A stretch of 57,543 nucleotides of DNA from Candidatus Gastranaerophilales bacterium (GCA_017415185.1 JAFQHZ010000021.1:1-57543); one strand, 5' to 3'. Shown: positions 43,362 to 54,808, counted from the stretch's first letter. Numbers and translations are program-made. Notes: generated by a model from the sequence alone, not told the origin.

Positions 43362-44195
43362 CTATTCCATAAAGGAATCTTCAAAAACAAATCTCTTGAC
43401 TTCTCCTTTATCAGGTTCATAAAAAACCTTTATATGGTCAGGAAATTCATGAGAAATTGGACGGCCATTTTCATCATAACAAACTTTTTCGCCATCCTTG
43501 TGTGTAATTGAAACAACTGTGCCATTAAAATCGTATTCATAAACAGCACCATTATAGGCAAGCTTTGTTACTTTTTTATCTTCGTAATCAACAAAACCGC
43601 CTTCTGATTCTACTTCACCATTTGGCAAAACAGAGAATAATTTTTTATCACCATATTGTTCGTAGAAAATCTTTTTAAAAGTGTCATCAGGATATGAAAT
43701 TTTATTAACTCTTCCTTTATAATCATAAAATTCAATAGAAGAATCAGGCATTTTTTTTGAAATTAAATTTCCGTTTTTATAAGTCATTATTGACCCATCA
43801 GTGTAATAAACTTTTCCATCAATAGGAGCTTCTTCTAAGAATTGAACCGCTTTTTTCCCTTTTAAATTATCTAAATCAATGAGCGCAGTTTTTTCATTAG
43901 TTCCAAAAAGGAAATTCAAAAGTGCAGGAAGATAGTTTTTTCCAGCAAGACTTTGAATTTTAGAAATCCATACGCCTAAATCGTCCCTTTTTTTAGCCAT
44001 TTTTAATCTTGTCATATCAGAATCAGAAGCGATAATCAAAGCATTTTCATCATTATTGTCAACCAAAAGGGTTTCGCTTGAAACAAAAGAATCTTTAATT
44101 TGTTTATCGGCTCTTTTTAATTGTTCTTTTTCGCCAACGATAACAAATCTTTTTTGGAAATTTATATTATTTAAATTATTAAAAGCAACTTTCAT
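43362..44195 (-). CDS. Hypothetical protein with YD/MORN-like repeats
   Basis: 277 residues, reading against the flagellar genes between flhB and flhA. The N-terminus MKVAFNNLNNINFQKRFVIV has a short motif shared with other unknown proteins here. Residues ~135-270 hold repeated short strands around Tyr, Asp and Gly (YYTDGSIMTYKNGNLISKKM, IEFYDYKGRVNKISYPDD, VYEYDFNGTVVSITHKDGE), like YD or MORN-type repeats. No signal peptide or membrane span, so it is probably cytoplasmic or exported by the flagellar machine. GGAGA lies upstream of the ATG. Its position suggests, without proving, a flagellum-linked role. Confidence 0.65.
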   Translation of the reverse strand: MKVAFNNLNNINFQKRFVIVGEKEQLKRADKQIKDSFVSSETLLVDNNDENALIIASDSDMTRLKMAKKRDDLGVWISKIQSLAGKNYLPALLNFLFGTNEKTALIDLDNLKGKKAVQFLEEAPIDGKVYYTDGSIMTYKNGNLISKKMPDSSIEFYDYKGRVNKISYPDDTFKKIFYEQYGDKKLFSVLPNGEVESEGGFVDYEDKKVTKLAYNGAVYEYDFNGTVVSITHKDGEKVCYDENGRPISHEFPDHIKVFYEPDKGEVKRFVFEDSFME

Positions 44196-44266
44196 TTTTT
44201 CTCCTATCGTTTCTTATAATGCGCGTGAAAAAAAATTTTTGCAAATATTAATAAATTGTATTATTT

Positions 44267-44296
44267 TTGACTTTAAACTTTTTGCAAATGTATAAT
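44267..44296 (+). promoter_or_regulatory. Promoter of flhA
   Basis: TTGACT (44267-44272), 18-bp spacer, TATAAT (44291-44296), close to the housekeeping consensus. The start codon is 27 bases further on, with a GGGGAG/AGGT ribosome-binding region between. Confidence 0.75.
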
Positions 44297-44323
44297 ATAA
44301 GCTAGGGGAGAATTAGGTAAAAC

Positions 44324-46426
44324 TTGATTAAACTTAAAGAATTACTTAAAAATAATGATATAGTTTTAGCTATCGGTTTAGTTACCATTGTTTTAATGAT
44401 GGTGATACCTATCCCTGCGCAACTTTTAGACTTATTATTAACGCTTAATATTTCTCTTTCGGTTTTAATTCTCCTTGTTTGTTTATATACAAAAGAACCC
44501 CTTGAATATTCGAGTTTTCCAACAATTCTCCTTGTTTCAACTCTATTTAGGTTGGGTTTAAACGTTACTTCAACAAGATTAATTCTGCTTGAAGCCGATG
44601 CAGGCTCAGTTATTGAGTCTTTCGGGCAATTCGTAATTGGCGGAAATTATGTTGTTGGTGCAGTAATTTTTGTAATCTTGGTAATCATCAATTTTATGGT
44701 TATCACAGGCGGCGCAGGAAGAGTTGCAGAAGTAAGCGCACGTTTCACATTAGACGCAATGCCCGGTAAGCAACTTTCAATTGATGCAGATTTAAATTCT
44801 GGCTTAATTGACGAAGCAGAAGCAAAAAAAAGAAGAAAAGCCCTTTTAAGAGAAGCGGATTTCTATGGAACAATGGATGGTGCTTCAAAGTTTGTTAAGG
44901 GTGATGCAACAGCAGGGATTATCATTACTGTAATAAATATCATAGGCGGTTTAATTATCGGCATTATTCAAATGAAAATGCAACCAATGGATGCATTATC
45001 AACATACACCATTTTAACCGTGGGCGATGGTCTTGTTTCACAAATTCCTGCTTTAGTTATTTCAACAGCAACAGGTTTAATCATTTCTCGTGCAAGTGGA
45101 TCGGACAATTCTTTATCTGAAGATATTAGACAAGAAATGTTCCAAAATCCAAAAGTGCTTGGCGTAATTAGCGGATTATTATTCTTTATGGGCATAGTTC
45201 CAGGTATGCCAACTGTTCCATTTTTGGCGGTTTCTCTTGCTTCTGGTGGATTGTGCTTTAAAAAATATAAAGACAAAATTGAAGAAGCCCGCCAAGCAGA
45301 AATAGCCCAAAAAGAAGCAAAAAAAGCAGAAAAACTAGGCAAAAAGAAAAAGAAAGCAACAAGAGAAAGTGTGCTTGAGCTTTTGGCGGTTGAAACTCTT
45401 GAAATTGAAATAGGATATAGATTAGTAAGCCTTCTTGATGTTGAAAAAGGCGGAGATTTGCTTGATAGAATTTCTCAAATTAGGCGGCAAACCGCTCTTG
45501 ATTTGGGGATTGTTTTGCCTTCAATTCGTGTAAGGGATAATCTTCAGTTGCCTCCAAACACATATCAAATTAAATTAAAAGGCACAACAATCGAAACAGG
45601 CGAAGTTTATCCAGATAGAAATCTTGCAATGAACTCTATGGGAGGAGAAGACGACCCAAATATTGTTGGAATTTCAGCAATTGAACCTGCTTTTCATTTG
45701 AAAGCAACTTGGATATTAGAAAAAGACAAAGAATATGCTGAATCCGTGGGCTACACCGTTGTTAGCCCATCTGCAGTTGTTTCAACGCATTTAACTGAAA
45801 TTATCAAAAAGAATGCTTCTGAAATCATCACAAGAGCAGATGTTCAACAATTGATTGACAATCTTAAAAAAGAAGTAAATGAAACATACGTCAATGATTT
45901 AATGAAAGAAATCACAACAGCAGATGTTCAACAAGTTATGCAAAACCTTTTAAAAGAAAGGGTTTCAATAAGAGATTTAAAAACCATTCTTGAAACAATG
46001 AGCTTGCAATATAAAATCAACAAAAACTACAACTTCTTAACTGAAAGATGCAGAGAAGCACTAGCAAGAAATATTTGTAAGCAAAATCTTTCAGATACGG
46101 GCGAATTACTTGTAATTACAATGACTCAAGAAGTTGAACAAGAAATTGCAAAGGGAATAAATCCTGATGGCGAAAGCTTGACGCTAAATCCTGATTTTGT
46201 AAAAAGACTCATGGACAGCTTGAATCTCGAATTTGAAAAAGCAATTCAGCAAACAGGAAATCAACCAGTTATTTTATGCTCTTCACCTATTAGGTTGATT
46301 TTTAGGCGCCTATTAGAAAAAAATTATCCACAAATAACAATTATGTCTTATAATGAAGTAACAAACAATGTTAAGGCAAAATCTGTCGGCATAATTAGAG
46401 CCAACTTAAGGACAGCGACAATATAG
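44324..46426 (+). CDS. flhA: Flagellar export protein FlhA
   Basis: 700 residues from a TTG start. Eight membrane spans in the first ~330 with FPTILLVSTLFRLGLNVTSTR and the FHIPEP-type loop region (RFTLDAMPGKQLSIDADLN), then the large cytoplasmic platform. It docks export substrates and couples to proton flow in the type III export gate. It is first of a plus-strand run continuing into a PilZ protein and a two-component system, which are probably co-transcribed. Confidence 0.95.
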   Translation: MIKLKELLKNNDIVLAIGLVTIVLMMVIPIPAQLLDLLLTLNISLSVLILLVCLYTKEPLEYSSFPTILLVSTLFRLGLNVTSTRLILLEADAGSVIESFGQFVIGGNYVVGAVIFVILVIINFMVITGGAGRVAEVSARFTLDAMPGKQLSIDADLNSGLIDEAEAKKRRKALLREADFYGTMDGASKFVKGDATAGIIITVINIIGGLIIGIIQMKMQPMDALSTYTILTVGDGLVSQIPALVISTATGLIISRASGSDNSLSEDIRQEMFQNPKVLGVISGLLFFMGIVPGMPTVPFLAVSLASGGLCFKKYKDKIEEARQAEIAQKEAKKAEKLGKKKKKATRESVLELLAVETLEIEIGYRLVSLLDVEKGGDLLDRISQIRRQTALDLGIVLPSIRVRDNLQLPPNTYQIKLKGTTIETGEVYPDRNLAMNSMGGEDDPNIVGISAIEPAFHLKATWILEKDKEYAESVGYTVVSPSAVVSTHLTEIIKKNASEIITRADVQQLIDNLKKEVNETYVNDLMKEITTADVQQVMQNLLKERVSIRDLKTILETMSLQYKINKNYNFLTERCREALARNICKQNLSDTGELLVITMTQEVEQEIAKGINPDGESLTLNPDFVKRLMDSLNLEFEKAIQQTGNQPVILCSSPIRLIFRRLLEKNYPQITIMSYNEVTNNVKAKSVGIIRANLRTATI

Positions 46427-46439
46427 AAAAAGGCGAAAA

Positions 46440-47063
46440 ATGAAAGAATTATTAAAAAGCGCAAAAGATTTTAAAATTATACCAAGCAACTTCAAAAGCT
46501 CAGGCGCTATCAACGTCCAAGAAATAACAGACGAAAAAATCAAAGGAGAATTGGTTTTAATTGATGAAACAGAATTAAAAGATTATCCAGTTGATTCCAC
46601 TGTTGAAATTTTTGGCGTAAATTCTCTTGGTTTAATATATTTTGAAACAAAAATCATCGAAAGAGAAGATAAACAAATTTCTTTCGCCCTAACATCAGAT
46701 TATAGCATTATCCAAAGAAGAGAATATTCTCGTGTTGGCTTAAATCAAGGCACAGTTACTTTTAAAGACATTGCGCCTGAAGCAGTTTTAGAAATCGAAG
46801 ATATTTCAGCAGGCGGCATTAAGCTCACCTGTGCAACACCATTGGAAATTGACAAATATTATGATATCGAAATAAAACTTTCAAACAATATGACAATAGA
46901 ATGCGCTCTTGCTCCAATAAGAATAAAAGAGACAGAACACAAATCACAAAAAGCATATTCTATTTCAGGCAAATTTGTTAATCTAGAAAATGCAGACAGA
47001 ATCGTCCTTGTTCAATATGCATTTAAAATCAAAATGGAAGAACAAAACAAAGAAAACGAATAA
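46440..47063 (+). CDS. PilZ-domain protein, probable c-di-GMP receptor
   Basis: 207 residues: an N-terminal split-barrel (YcgR-N-like, 1-95) and a PilZ domain. The c-di-GMP site has the two usual parts, RREYSRVGLN (RxxxR) and DISAGGIKL (D/NxSxxG). YcgR-type proteins brake the flagellar motor or alter export when c-di-GMP is high. It lies 13 bases after flhA, which supports a motility role. The next gene starts 3 bases later. Confidence 0.85.
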   Translation: MKELLKSAKDFKIIPSNFKSSGAINVQEITDEKIKGELVLIDETELKDYPVDSTVEIFGVNSLGLIYFETKIIEREDKQISFALTSDYSIIQRREYSRVGLNQGTVTFKDIAPEAVLEIEDISAGGIKLTCATPLEIDKYYDIEIKLSNNMTIECALAPIRIKETEHKSQKAYSISGKFVNLENADRIVLVQYAFKIKMEEQNKENE

Positions 47064-47066
47064 TAA

Positions 47067-47399
47067 ATGGATAACGCATCGATAAATCAAAATGAGGAAT
47101 TAAAATATTCAAAATTTTTATCGTCACTATTTTGCTCAAGTTCAATAATAGTGCTTTCAATTTTGAGTTTACTTAACAATTTATCGATTGATTTTTATAG
47201 CATGGTTTCTCTGCTTAAAATTGTTTTGCCAGCTTCATTTTGTTTTTGGTTTATCGGTTTTGTTATTGGAAGAATATTGGACAGCTTAAACAAAAAAATT
47301 ATCAAAGAACAAATCAAACAAGAAACAGAAGCCTATGAAATGCCAAGTATGTTTGCTGGCGATAGTAGCATTATGGAAGACGACTTTGGAGTGTTATGA
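47067..47399 (+). CDS. Small two-span membrane protein
   Basis: 110 residues. Two hydrophobic segments (about 18-38 and 52-72; the second contains FCFWFIGFVIGRIL) with a short loop, then an acidic cytoplasmic tail ending EDDFGVL. Its stop overlaps the histidine kinase start by 4 bases, so the two are coupled; it may tune the kinase's membrane domain. No family was recognised. Confidence 0.7.
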   Translation: MDNASINQNEELKYSKFLSSLFCSSSIIVLSILSLLNNLSIDFYSMVSLLKIVLPASFCFWFIGFVIGRILDSLNKKIIKEQIKQETEAYEMPSMFAGDSSIMEDDFGVL

Positions 47400-49003
47400 A
47401 AAATTTTAACTTTAAAAAATTTAATTTCAAATTAAGCATAAGCGTATATCTTGCAACTTTAATGGGAGTGATTATAGTTGCCGTTACTGCGATTTTGGTT
47501 TTTATTGCAATGGGAAACATTAAAAACCTTGTTGGTCAATATGAATCAGACGCTAACAAATTAAGAAATTATCTTGCAACAATTCTTACGCAAACTATTA
47601 AATACGATATAGGCAACAACGATTTTAAATCAACAGAACACATGCTTGATTTTTATAAATCTGAAGCATTATTGGCTTATGTATATATTAAAAACGACAA
47701 AACAGACAAAGTAATCTTTGGAAAAGAAGACTATGATGAAATTCAAAACACTTCTCAAGACGACATAAAAGAATTATCAAGAACAATTGGCGACTACACG
47801 CTTTATTATGGAATTGATATAAACGACAAATTAAGTTCATACCATGATAATTTGTTTGAATTAATTTCATCAGTATTATTCTTAATCATCGTAATTGGAA
47901 TATTTGCTAGTATGTGTTTTGCTTCAATCATTTCAAAACCATTAAAAGATGTTTCAAGTGCAGCCAAAAAAATTACCGATGGAGAATTTGATGTTAAAAT
48001 TGAAAAATCAAATTTTGCCGAAATTGACGATTTGATTTATTCTTGCAACGAAATGGCATTCCAGCTTAAAGAACTATATTCTTCATTAGAATTAAAAGTT
48101 CAAGAAAGAACAATTGCCCTTGAAACCGCAAACCACAAACTGCAAGAAACGCAAGCGATGATGGTGCATTCAGAAAAAATGCGCTCATTAGGCGAACTTG
48201 TTGCAGGAATTGCCCATGAAATTAATAATCCAATTAATTTTATTCATGGAAACATTATGATTTTGCAAAACTATGCAAAAGATTTATTGAATTTAATTGA
48301 TTTATATGAAGCAAACAATGCTTCAATTCCAGAAGAAATAAAAGCAAAAATTGAAGCTCTTAAAAACGATATTGATCTTGATTTTCTAAGGGATGATATA
48401 AACGACTTAATCAAAAGCTGCATTGAAGGAACAGAAAGAACTAAAAATATCGTTTTAGACCTTAAAAACTTCTCAAGAATGGAAGAAATGGTATTAACTC
48501 AGTTTGATATTCCAAAAGAAATAGATACAACATTAAACATTTTAAACAACAAATATAAAAACAGAATCACTGTTATCAAAAATTATGCTCAAGACACGCC
48601 AAAAATTGAAGCTTATGGCGGACAATTAAACCAAGTGTTTATGAATATTTTAGACAACGCACAAGACGCAATGGGAGAAACAGGAACTCTCACAATAAAT
48701 ACATACAAAGAAGGTCTTGATGTTAAAATTGAATTCATTGACACAGGAGCAGGTATTCCAGAAGAAAACCTCAAAAAAATATTCGACCCGTTCTTCACAA
48801 CAAAAGCAGTTGGAAAAGGAACAGGTCTTGGAATGAGCATTTCATACCGTGTTATCAACGACCACAATGGAAGAATTGAAGTTGAGTCTGAAGTTGGAAA
48901 AGGTACAAAATTCACAATTACTCTTCCAATTTCACACGACAAACCAGAATTAACAATGGAAGAAGAAATAATCAAGGATTTACGCGAAGAAAACGGAGTT
49001 TAG
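47396..49003 (+). CDS. Sensor histidine kinase
   Basis: 535 residues. N-terminal membrane segment (about 10-35), a short extracytoplasmic sensor, a second span (about 155-175), a HAMP domain (about 180-230), a coiled-coil, HisKA with phospho-acceptor H274 (AHEINNPINF) and an ATPase domain with NILDNAQDAMGETG, DTGAGIPEENL, FFTTKAVGKGTGLGMS. It should phosphorylate the response regulator that begins 4 bases downstream. The signal is unknown. Position after flhA-PilZ ties it to motility or attachment. Confidence 0.9.
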   Translation: MKNFNFKKFNFKLSISVYLATLMGVIIVAVTAILVFIAMGNIKNLVGQYESDANKLRNYLATILTQTIKYDIGNNDFKSTEHMLDFYKSEALLAYVYIKNDKTDKVIFGKEDYDEIQNTSQDDIKELSRTIGDYTLYYGIDINDKLSSYHDNLFELISSVLFLIIVIGIFASMCFASIISKPLKDVSSAAKKITDGEFDVKIEKSNFAEIDDLIYSCNEMAFQLKELYSSLELKVQERTIALETANHKLQETQAMMVHSEKMRSLGELVAGIAHEINNPINFIHGNIMILQNYAKDLLNLIDLYEANNASIPEEIKAKIEALKNDIDLDFLRDDINDLIKSCIEGTERTKNIVLDLKNFSRMEEMVLTQFDIPKEIDTTLNILNNKYKNRITVIKNYAQDTPKIEAYGGQLNQVFMNILDNAQDAMGETGTLTINTYKEGLDVKIEFIDTGAGIPEENLKKIFDPFFTTKAVGKGTGLGMSISYRVINDHNGRIEVESEVGKGTKFTITLPISHDKPELTMEEEIIKDLREENGV

Positions 49004-49006
49004 ATA

Positions 49007-50032
49007 ATGGAAACAGAAGATAAAAGATATAGAGTTCTTATAGTTGACGACGAAGAAGACAATTTAGCATTATTATATCGTACTCTTCGCACAAAATATG
49101 CTATAACAAAAGCTCATAGTGCAATTGAGGCGCTTGAAATATTAAAAGATCAAAAATTTGATTGCATATTATCTGATCACAAAATGCCTTTAATGGATGG
49201 TGTTGAATTCTTAAAAAGAGTAAATGATATTCAGCCAAAAACAATGAGATTATTGGTTACAGCGTATTCCGATGTTAAAATTCTTATTGATGCGATTAAC
49301 TATGCAAAAATTTATCGATACATTAAAAAACCATATTCTCCTGACGAGCTTTTGATGATTGTGGAAGCTGCGCTTGAAACATACCAGCTTAAAATGGATA
49401 ATGAAAATTTAATCACTGATTTAAAAGATCTATTCTCTGGAACAGTAAAAGCAATCATAGAAGCGCTTGACGCCAAAGATTCATTCACATTGGGACGTTC
49501 AAGAAGAGTTGCTTTTTACGCATTAAAAATTGTCAACAAAATGGCGCTTAGTCCAACAGAAGTCAGCAGAATTGAACTTGCAGGACTGTTGCATGATATC
49601 GGAATGATTGGCGTTGCTGAAGAAATTTTAAACAAAACGCAAAAACTATCCGACGAAGAATATGAAAAAATCAAAATGCACGTTCATTACAGCGTTAAAA
49701 TTCTTGAAGACATTAAACAACTTTCAGAAATCACTGAAATTATCAAATATCACCATGAATACTACAACGGTTGTGGCTATCCATACGGATTAAAAGGTGA
49801 TCAAATTCCATTAGGCTCAAGAATTATTGCAATTGCAGACGCTTATGACTCTATGATTTCAAACAGAGCATACAGGAAAAGTTTAACATCTGATGAAGCT
49901 CTTAAAATCATTGAACAAGGTGCAGGTAAACAATTTGACCCTGATTTAGTTGAAATATTTAAATCAATTTTGCCTGATGCAATTCGTGAAATTGAACAAT
50001 ACGAAGCAAAAAATTTCTATGTGGAACAATAA
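49007..50032 (+). CDS. Response regulator with HD-GYP phosphodiesterase domain
   Basis: 341 residues. Receiver domain with phospho-acceptor D57 (ILSDHKMP), acidic pair VDDEEDN and the Lys in YIKKPYSP, followed by an HD-GYP domain (HD in LLHDIGMIG, HHEYYNGCGYP, IADAYDSM). HD-GYP enzymes hydrolyse c-di-GMP. With the PilZ receptor two genes upstream this makes a closed local circuit. It overlaps the next gene at TAATG. Confidence 0.92.
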   Translation: METEDKRYRVLIVDDEEDNLALLYRTLRTKYAITKAHSAIEALEILKDQKFDCILSDHKMPLMDGVEFLKRVNDIQPKTMRLLVTAYSDVKILIDAINYAKIYRYIKKPYSPDELLMIVEAALETYQLKMDNENLITDLKDLFSGTVKAIIEALDAKDSFTLGRSRRVAFYALKIVNKMALSPTEVSRIELAGLLHDIGMIGVAEEILNKTQKLSDEEYEKIKMHVHYSVKILEDIKQLSEITEIIKYHHEYYNGCGYPYGLKGDQIPLGSRIIAIADAYDSMISNRAYRKSLTSDEALKIIEQGAGKQFDPDLVEIFKSILPDAIREIEQYEAKNFYVEQ

Positions 50033-50712
50033 TGAGAACAGTTGAAATATACACAGGAGCATACGCTTCAGGAAAAAGCGAAAACGCAATTAATAGAGCT
50101 ATTTCATACATTAAAGAAAACAAAGAAATAACTCTTGTTGACCTTGATACGGTTGAACCTGCATATTGCATGCGCCCATTAGAAAAAACCTTAAAAGATA
50201 TAGGTATTAATTTAATCTTGCAATCAGATTATTTTGGACTTGGTGAAGCAGGAAGTTATGTTACAAACGAGCAAATAAATTGTCTTAAAAAAACAACTGG
50301 AGACATTATAATCGATGTTGGCTATGGAGTAACAGGGCTAGATACGCTTGATATCATAAACGATATCGATTTAGAAAAAAATATAAATATTTTTCTTGTT
50401 GTTAATACGGCAAAATTTGAAACAAAGGATGTTGAATCAATTTTAGAATATATTGAATTCAACAATGGCGAAAATCAAAAGCCTTGGAAAAAAATTACAG
50501 GCTTTGTTTCAAATACACATCTTGGCGATGAAACAACAAAAGAAGATATAATAAGAGGATATAAAATTTTAAAAGAAGTTTCAAACAAAACTTCAATTCC
50601 AATTGTTGCAATAAGCGTGGATGAAAAATTCAAAGGCGAATTTGAAGCTGATAAATACGACAATAAGCCTGTAAGATATCTTACAAGGCTTATGCCAAAA
50701 GCTTTATGGTAA
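50032..50712 (+). CDS. P-loop NTPase-like protein of unknown role
   Basis: 226 residues. Walker A GAYASGKS (8-15) at the N-terminus, strand TLVDLDTVEPAYC and IIIDVGYGVTGLD as a possible Walker B, then a Rossmann-like alternation of strands and helices (IFLVVNTAKFET, ITGFVSNTHLG). This looks like a MinD/CobQ-like ATPase, but the partner Lys pattern of MinD is not present. It is translationally coupled to the HD-GYP gene (TAATG), so it may take part in the same response. The family is not certain. Confidence 0.65.
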   Translation: MRTVEIYTGAYASGKSENAINRAISYIKENKEITLVDLDTVEPAYCMRPLEKTLKDIGINLILQSDYFGLGEAGSYVTNEQINCLKKTTGDIIIDVGYGVTGLDTLDIINDIDLEKNINIFLVVNTAKFETKDVESILEYIEFNNGENQKPWKKITGFVSNTHLGDETTKEDIIRGYKILKEVSNKTSIPIVAISVDEKFKGEFEADKYDNKPVRYLTRLMPKALW

Positions 50713-50714
50713 AA

Positions 50715-51014
50715 CTATTTTTGAACTTTATTGATTGGAATATATGTTTTTGTAGCTGTTTTTGAAGAAAAATGGCTTGAATTAATTATTTTATCAATAA
50801 AAGAAGATTTATCATCAATTTCATTAATTTCTTGCGCATCTTTCAATTGTTCATCAGTTAAATAACTTGAACCTTCAGAAAAATTAAAATTCCAATCAGC
50901 TTTAGTTTCATAATATTCCTGAGTATGATTAACTGGGCTAATTTTTTCCTTAGCAACAACAGATAAATTTAAAGTTAATAAACCGAAAAGTAATAATGAA
51001 ATAATTTTGTTCAT
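50715..51014 (-). CDS. Small exported hypothetical protein
   Basis: 99 residues. Signal peptide MNKIISLLLFGLLTLNLSVVA with probable cleavage after Ala21. The mature part is acidic and soluble (rich in Asp, Glu, Ser). AGGAGG lies 5-6 nt before the ATG. It converges on the P-loop gene. No family was recognised. Confidence 0.65.
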   Translation of the reverse strand: MNKIISLLLFGLLTLNLSVVAKEKISPVNHTQEYYETKADWNFNFSEGSSYLTDEQLKDAQEINEIDDKSSFIDKIINSSHFSSKTATKTYIPINKVQK

Positions 51015-51111
51015 ATATTGCCTCCTAGTTAAAAAATACCATTTAATTAAAAAATATCAACATTAAAGATTGCTACCAACTTAACATTTTTTAACTTATT
51101 AAAATAATAAT

Positions 51112-51573
51112 TTAACGTGCAATGTATTCAATATATTTTTCTAAAGCTTGATAACCGTCTTTAAATTCTGCAGCTCTTCCTGAAGTAACAGTTAATCTTA
51201 AATATTTTAATTCTTTAATTCTTATTTCAAACAATTCATTAGCATAAGCCCCAAGAAGGATATCACCGCTATTTGACCAGCTTTTTAATTGTTCAATTTG
51301 TCTATTAATATGTGAAATTGTAGAATTCTCCAATGGCATAAACCCATGACGAGATAAAACCGCTCTGTCAGCGTTTGTTATTGGAATAACAGCTGCGCAA
51401 GAACCGAAAATTCTTTTAATTAAAACATAATTAGAAGCAAGCTGTTTATGCTTAATAGGCACTTGAGTTTTGCCAAGCGCAACTGCCGTATTGATATTTG
51501 CGTAATAATCGTTTGCCCTTGAAACCCTCTTTACACTACCAGAAAAGCAATTTGAATTGCCATTTTTAAGCAT
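51112..51573 (-). CDS. Hypothetical protein, basic and helical
   Basis: 153 residues, starting MLKNGNSNCFSGSVKRVSRA, without signal peptide. The centre is hydrophobic with helices (LASNYVLIKRIFGSCAAVIP) and the rest is charged (INRQIEQLKSW, FEIRIKELKYLRLTV). GGGAG lies upstream of the ATG. The Gly/Asn/Ser-rich N-terminus resembles other unknown proteins here. I do not recognise a family. Confidence 0.6.
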   Translation of the reverse strand: MLKNGNSNCFSGSVKRVSRANDYYANINTAVALGKTQVPIKHKQLASNYVLIKRIFGSCAAVIPITNADRAVLSRHGFMPLENSTISHINRQIEQLKSWSNSGDILLGAYANELFEIRIKELKYLRLTVTSGRAAEFKDGYQALEKYIEYIAR

Positions 51574-51677
51574 TATAAACTCCCACTAATATCTATTGCT
51601 TTTATTATAGTAAAAAAGAAAAGGATAAAAAAGTATTTAATAAAAATTTACTTATTTTAAACTAGAAAAACATAAAT

Positions 51678-51706
51678 TTGCGCTTTTTAAAAAAATATGC
51701 TCTAAT
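51678..51706 (+). promoter_or_regulatory. Promoter of ndk
   Basis: TTGCGC (51678-51683), 17-bp spacer, TCTAAT (51701-51706). The ATG follows 27 bases later, with GAGGT before it. Confidence 0.5.
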
Positions 51707-51733
51707 TGTCTTGTATATAAAAAAGAGGTAAAC

Positions 51734-53704
<1,971 letters not shown>

Positions 53705-53710
53705 AGGACA

Positions 53711-53719
53711 ATTATAACA
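53711..53719 (-). promoter_or_regulatory. Extended -10 promoter, leaderless geometry
   Basis: Minus strand TGTTATAAT (53719-53711), a TGn-extended -10. The ATG at 53704 begins 6 nt later. No strong -35 and no ribosome site are visible. Confidence 0.5.
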
Positions 53720-53856
53720 CCTTACAATTAGAAGAAATATTTAGTTTTGTAACAAAATAATAGGGTTAATTTCGGTCAAATAGAAAAAATATGTTGACTT
53801 CATACCTTGTTTATTGTGAAATAGAAAATACAGTAAACTATTATTAAGGGGAAAAT

Positions 53857-54237
53857 ATGCCTACAATTAATCAATTAATTAAACGCGAAAGACAAAAACA
53901 AATAGATAAAACTAAATCACCAGCTCTTACAAGCTGTCCTCAAAGACGTGGTGTTTGCACAAGAGTTTATACAACAACTCCTAAAAAACCAAACTCAGCT
54001 ATGAGAAAAGTAGCTCGTGTACGTCTTACAAATGGATTTGAAGTTACTTCTTACATTCCAGGTATCGGACACAACTTGCAAGAACACTCTGTTGTGCTGA
54101 TCAGAGGTGGAAGAGTTAAAGACCTTCCTGGTGTAAGATATCATATCATCAGAGGTACTTTAGATACTCAAGGCGTTGCAAACAGAATGCAATCAAGATC
54201 TAAATACGGTACTAAAAAAGCAAAAGCTAAAAAGTAA
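53857..54237 (+). CDS. rpsL: Ribosomal protein S12
   Basis: 126 residues. [12 protein letters not shown], the [19 protein letters not shown] loop (streptomycin-linked lysines, unaltered) and [16 protein letters not shown] are standard. It tunes decoding accuracy in the 30S subunit. AAGGGG lies upstream of the ATG. rpsG follows 16 bases later. Confidence 0.96.
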   Translation: MPTINQLIKRERQKQIDKTKSPALTSCPQRRGVCTRVYTTTPKKPNSAMRKVARVRLTNGFEVTSYIPGIGHNLQEHSVVLIRGGRVKDLPGVRYHIIRGTLDTQGVANRMQSRSKYGTKKAKAKK

Positions 54238-54253
54238 GAAAGGTTAATTCATA

Positions 54254-54724
54254 ATGTCAAGAAGATCAAAACCGGCTAAAAGAATTCCAGCTCCGGATCC
54301 AATATATAACAGTGTTGATATCGCAAAATTCATCAACCGTTTAATGAAAAAAGGTAAAAAATCAGTAGCTCAAAGAATTTTCTACACAACAATGGAAAAA
54401 GTTCAAGAGCGTGCTAAAGCTGAACCAATTGAAACATTCAAAAAAGCTTTAACAAATGCAACTCCATTAATCGAAGTTAAAGCTCGTCGTATCGGTGGTT
54501 CAACATATCAAGTACCAATCGATGTTAAACCAGACAGAGGTACTGCTCTTGCTTCTCAATGGATTATCGAAGCTGCAAGAAAAAGAGGCGGAAAATCTAT
54601 GATTGAAAAATTAACTTCTGAAATTTTAGACGCTTCAAACTCAATGGGTTCTGCAGTTAAGAAAAAAGAAGATACTCACAAAATGGCAGAAGCAAACAAA
54701 GCATTTGTTCATTACAGATACTAA
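54254..54724 (+). CDS. rpsG: Ribosomal protein S7
   Basis: 156 residues. FINRLMKKGKKSVAQRIFY and VKARRIGGSTYQVPIDV with AHKMAEANKAF-type end (THKMAEANKAFVHYRY) are standard S7, a primary 30S assembly protein. The str operon normally goes on to fusA and tufA; here a terminator follows rpsG directly, so those genes lie elsewhere. Ribosomal-type codon use. Confidence 0.96.
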   Translation: MSRRSKPAKRIPAPDPIYNSVDIAKFINRLMKKGKKSVAQRIFYTTMEKVQERAKAEPIETFKKALTNATPLIEVKARRIGGSTYQVPIDVKPDRGTALASQWIIEAARKRGGKSMIEKLTSEILDASNSMGSAVKKKEDTHKMAEANKAFVHYRY

Positions 54725-54755
54725 TTCTTATAAAATAATACAACTAACAATCTTT

Positions 54756-54792
54756 AAAATCCGCTCGAAATTAATTTCAAGAGCGGATTTTT
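54756..54792. terminator. Terminator of rpsG, probably bidirectional
   Basis: AAAATCCGCTC (54756-54766) pairs with GAGCGGATTTT (54781-54791), 14-base loop, T run to 54792. It ends the rpsLG operon 31 bases after rpsG and lies just before the radical SAM gene. Confidence 0.85.
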
Positions 54793-54808
54793 ATAGTAAA
54801 ATATTATT

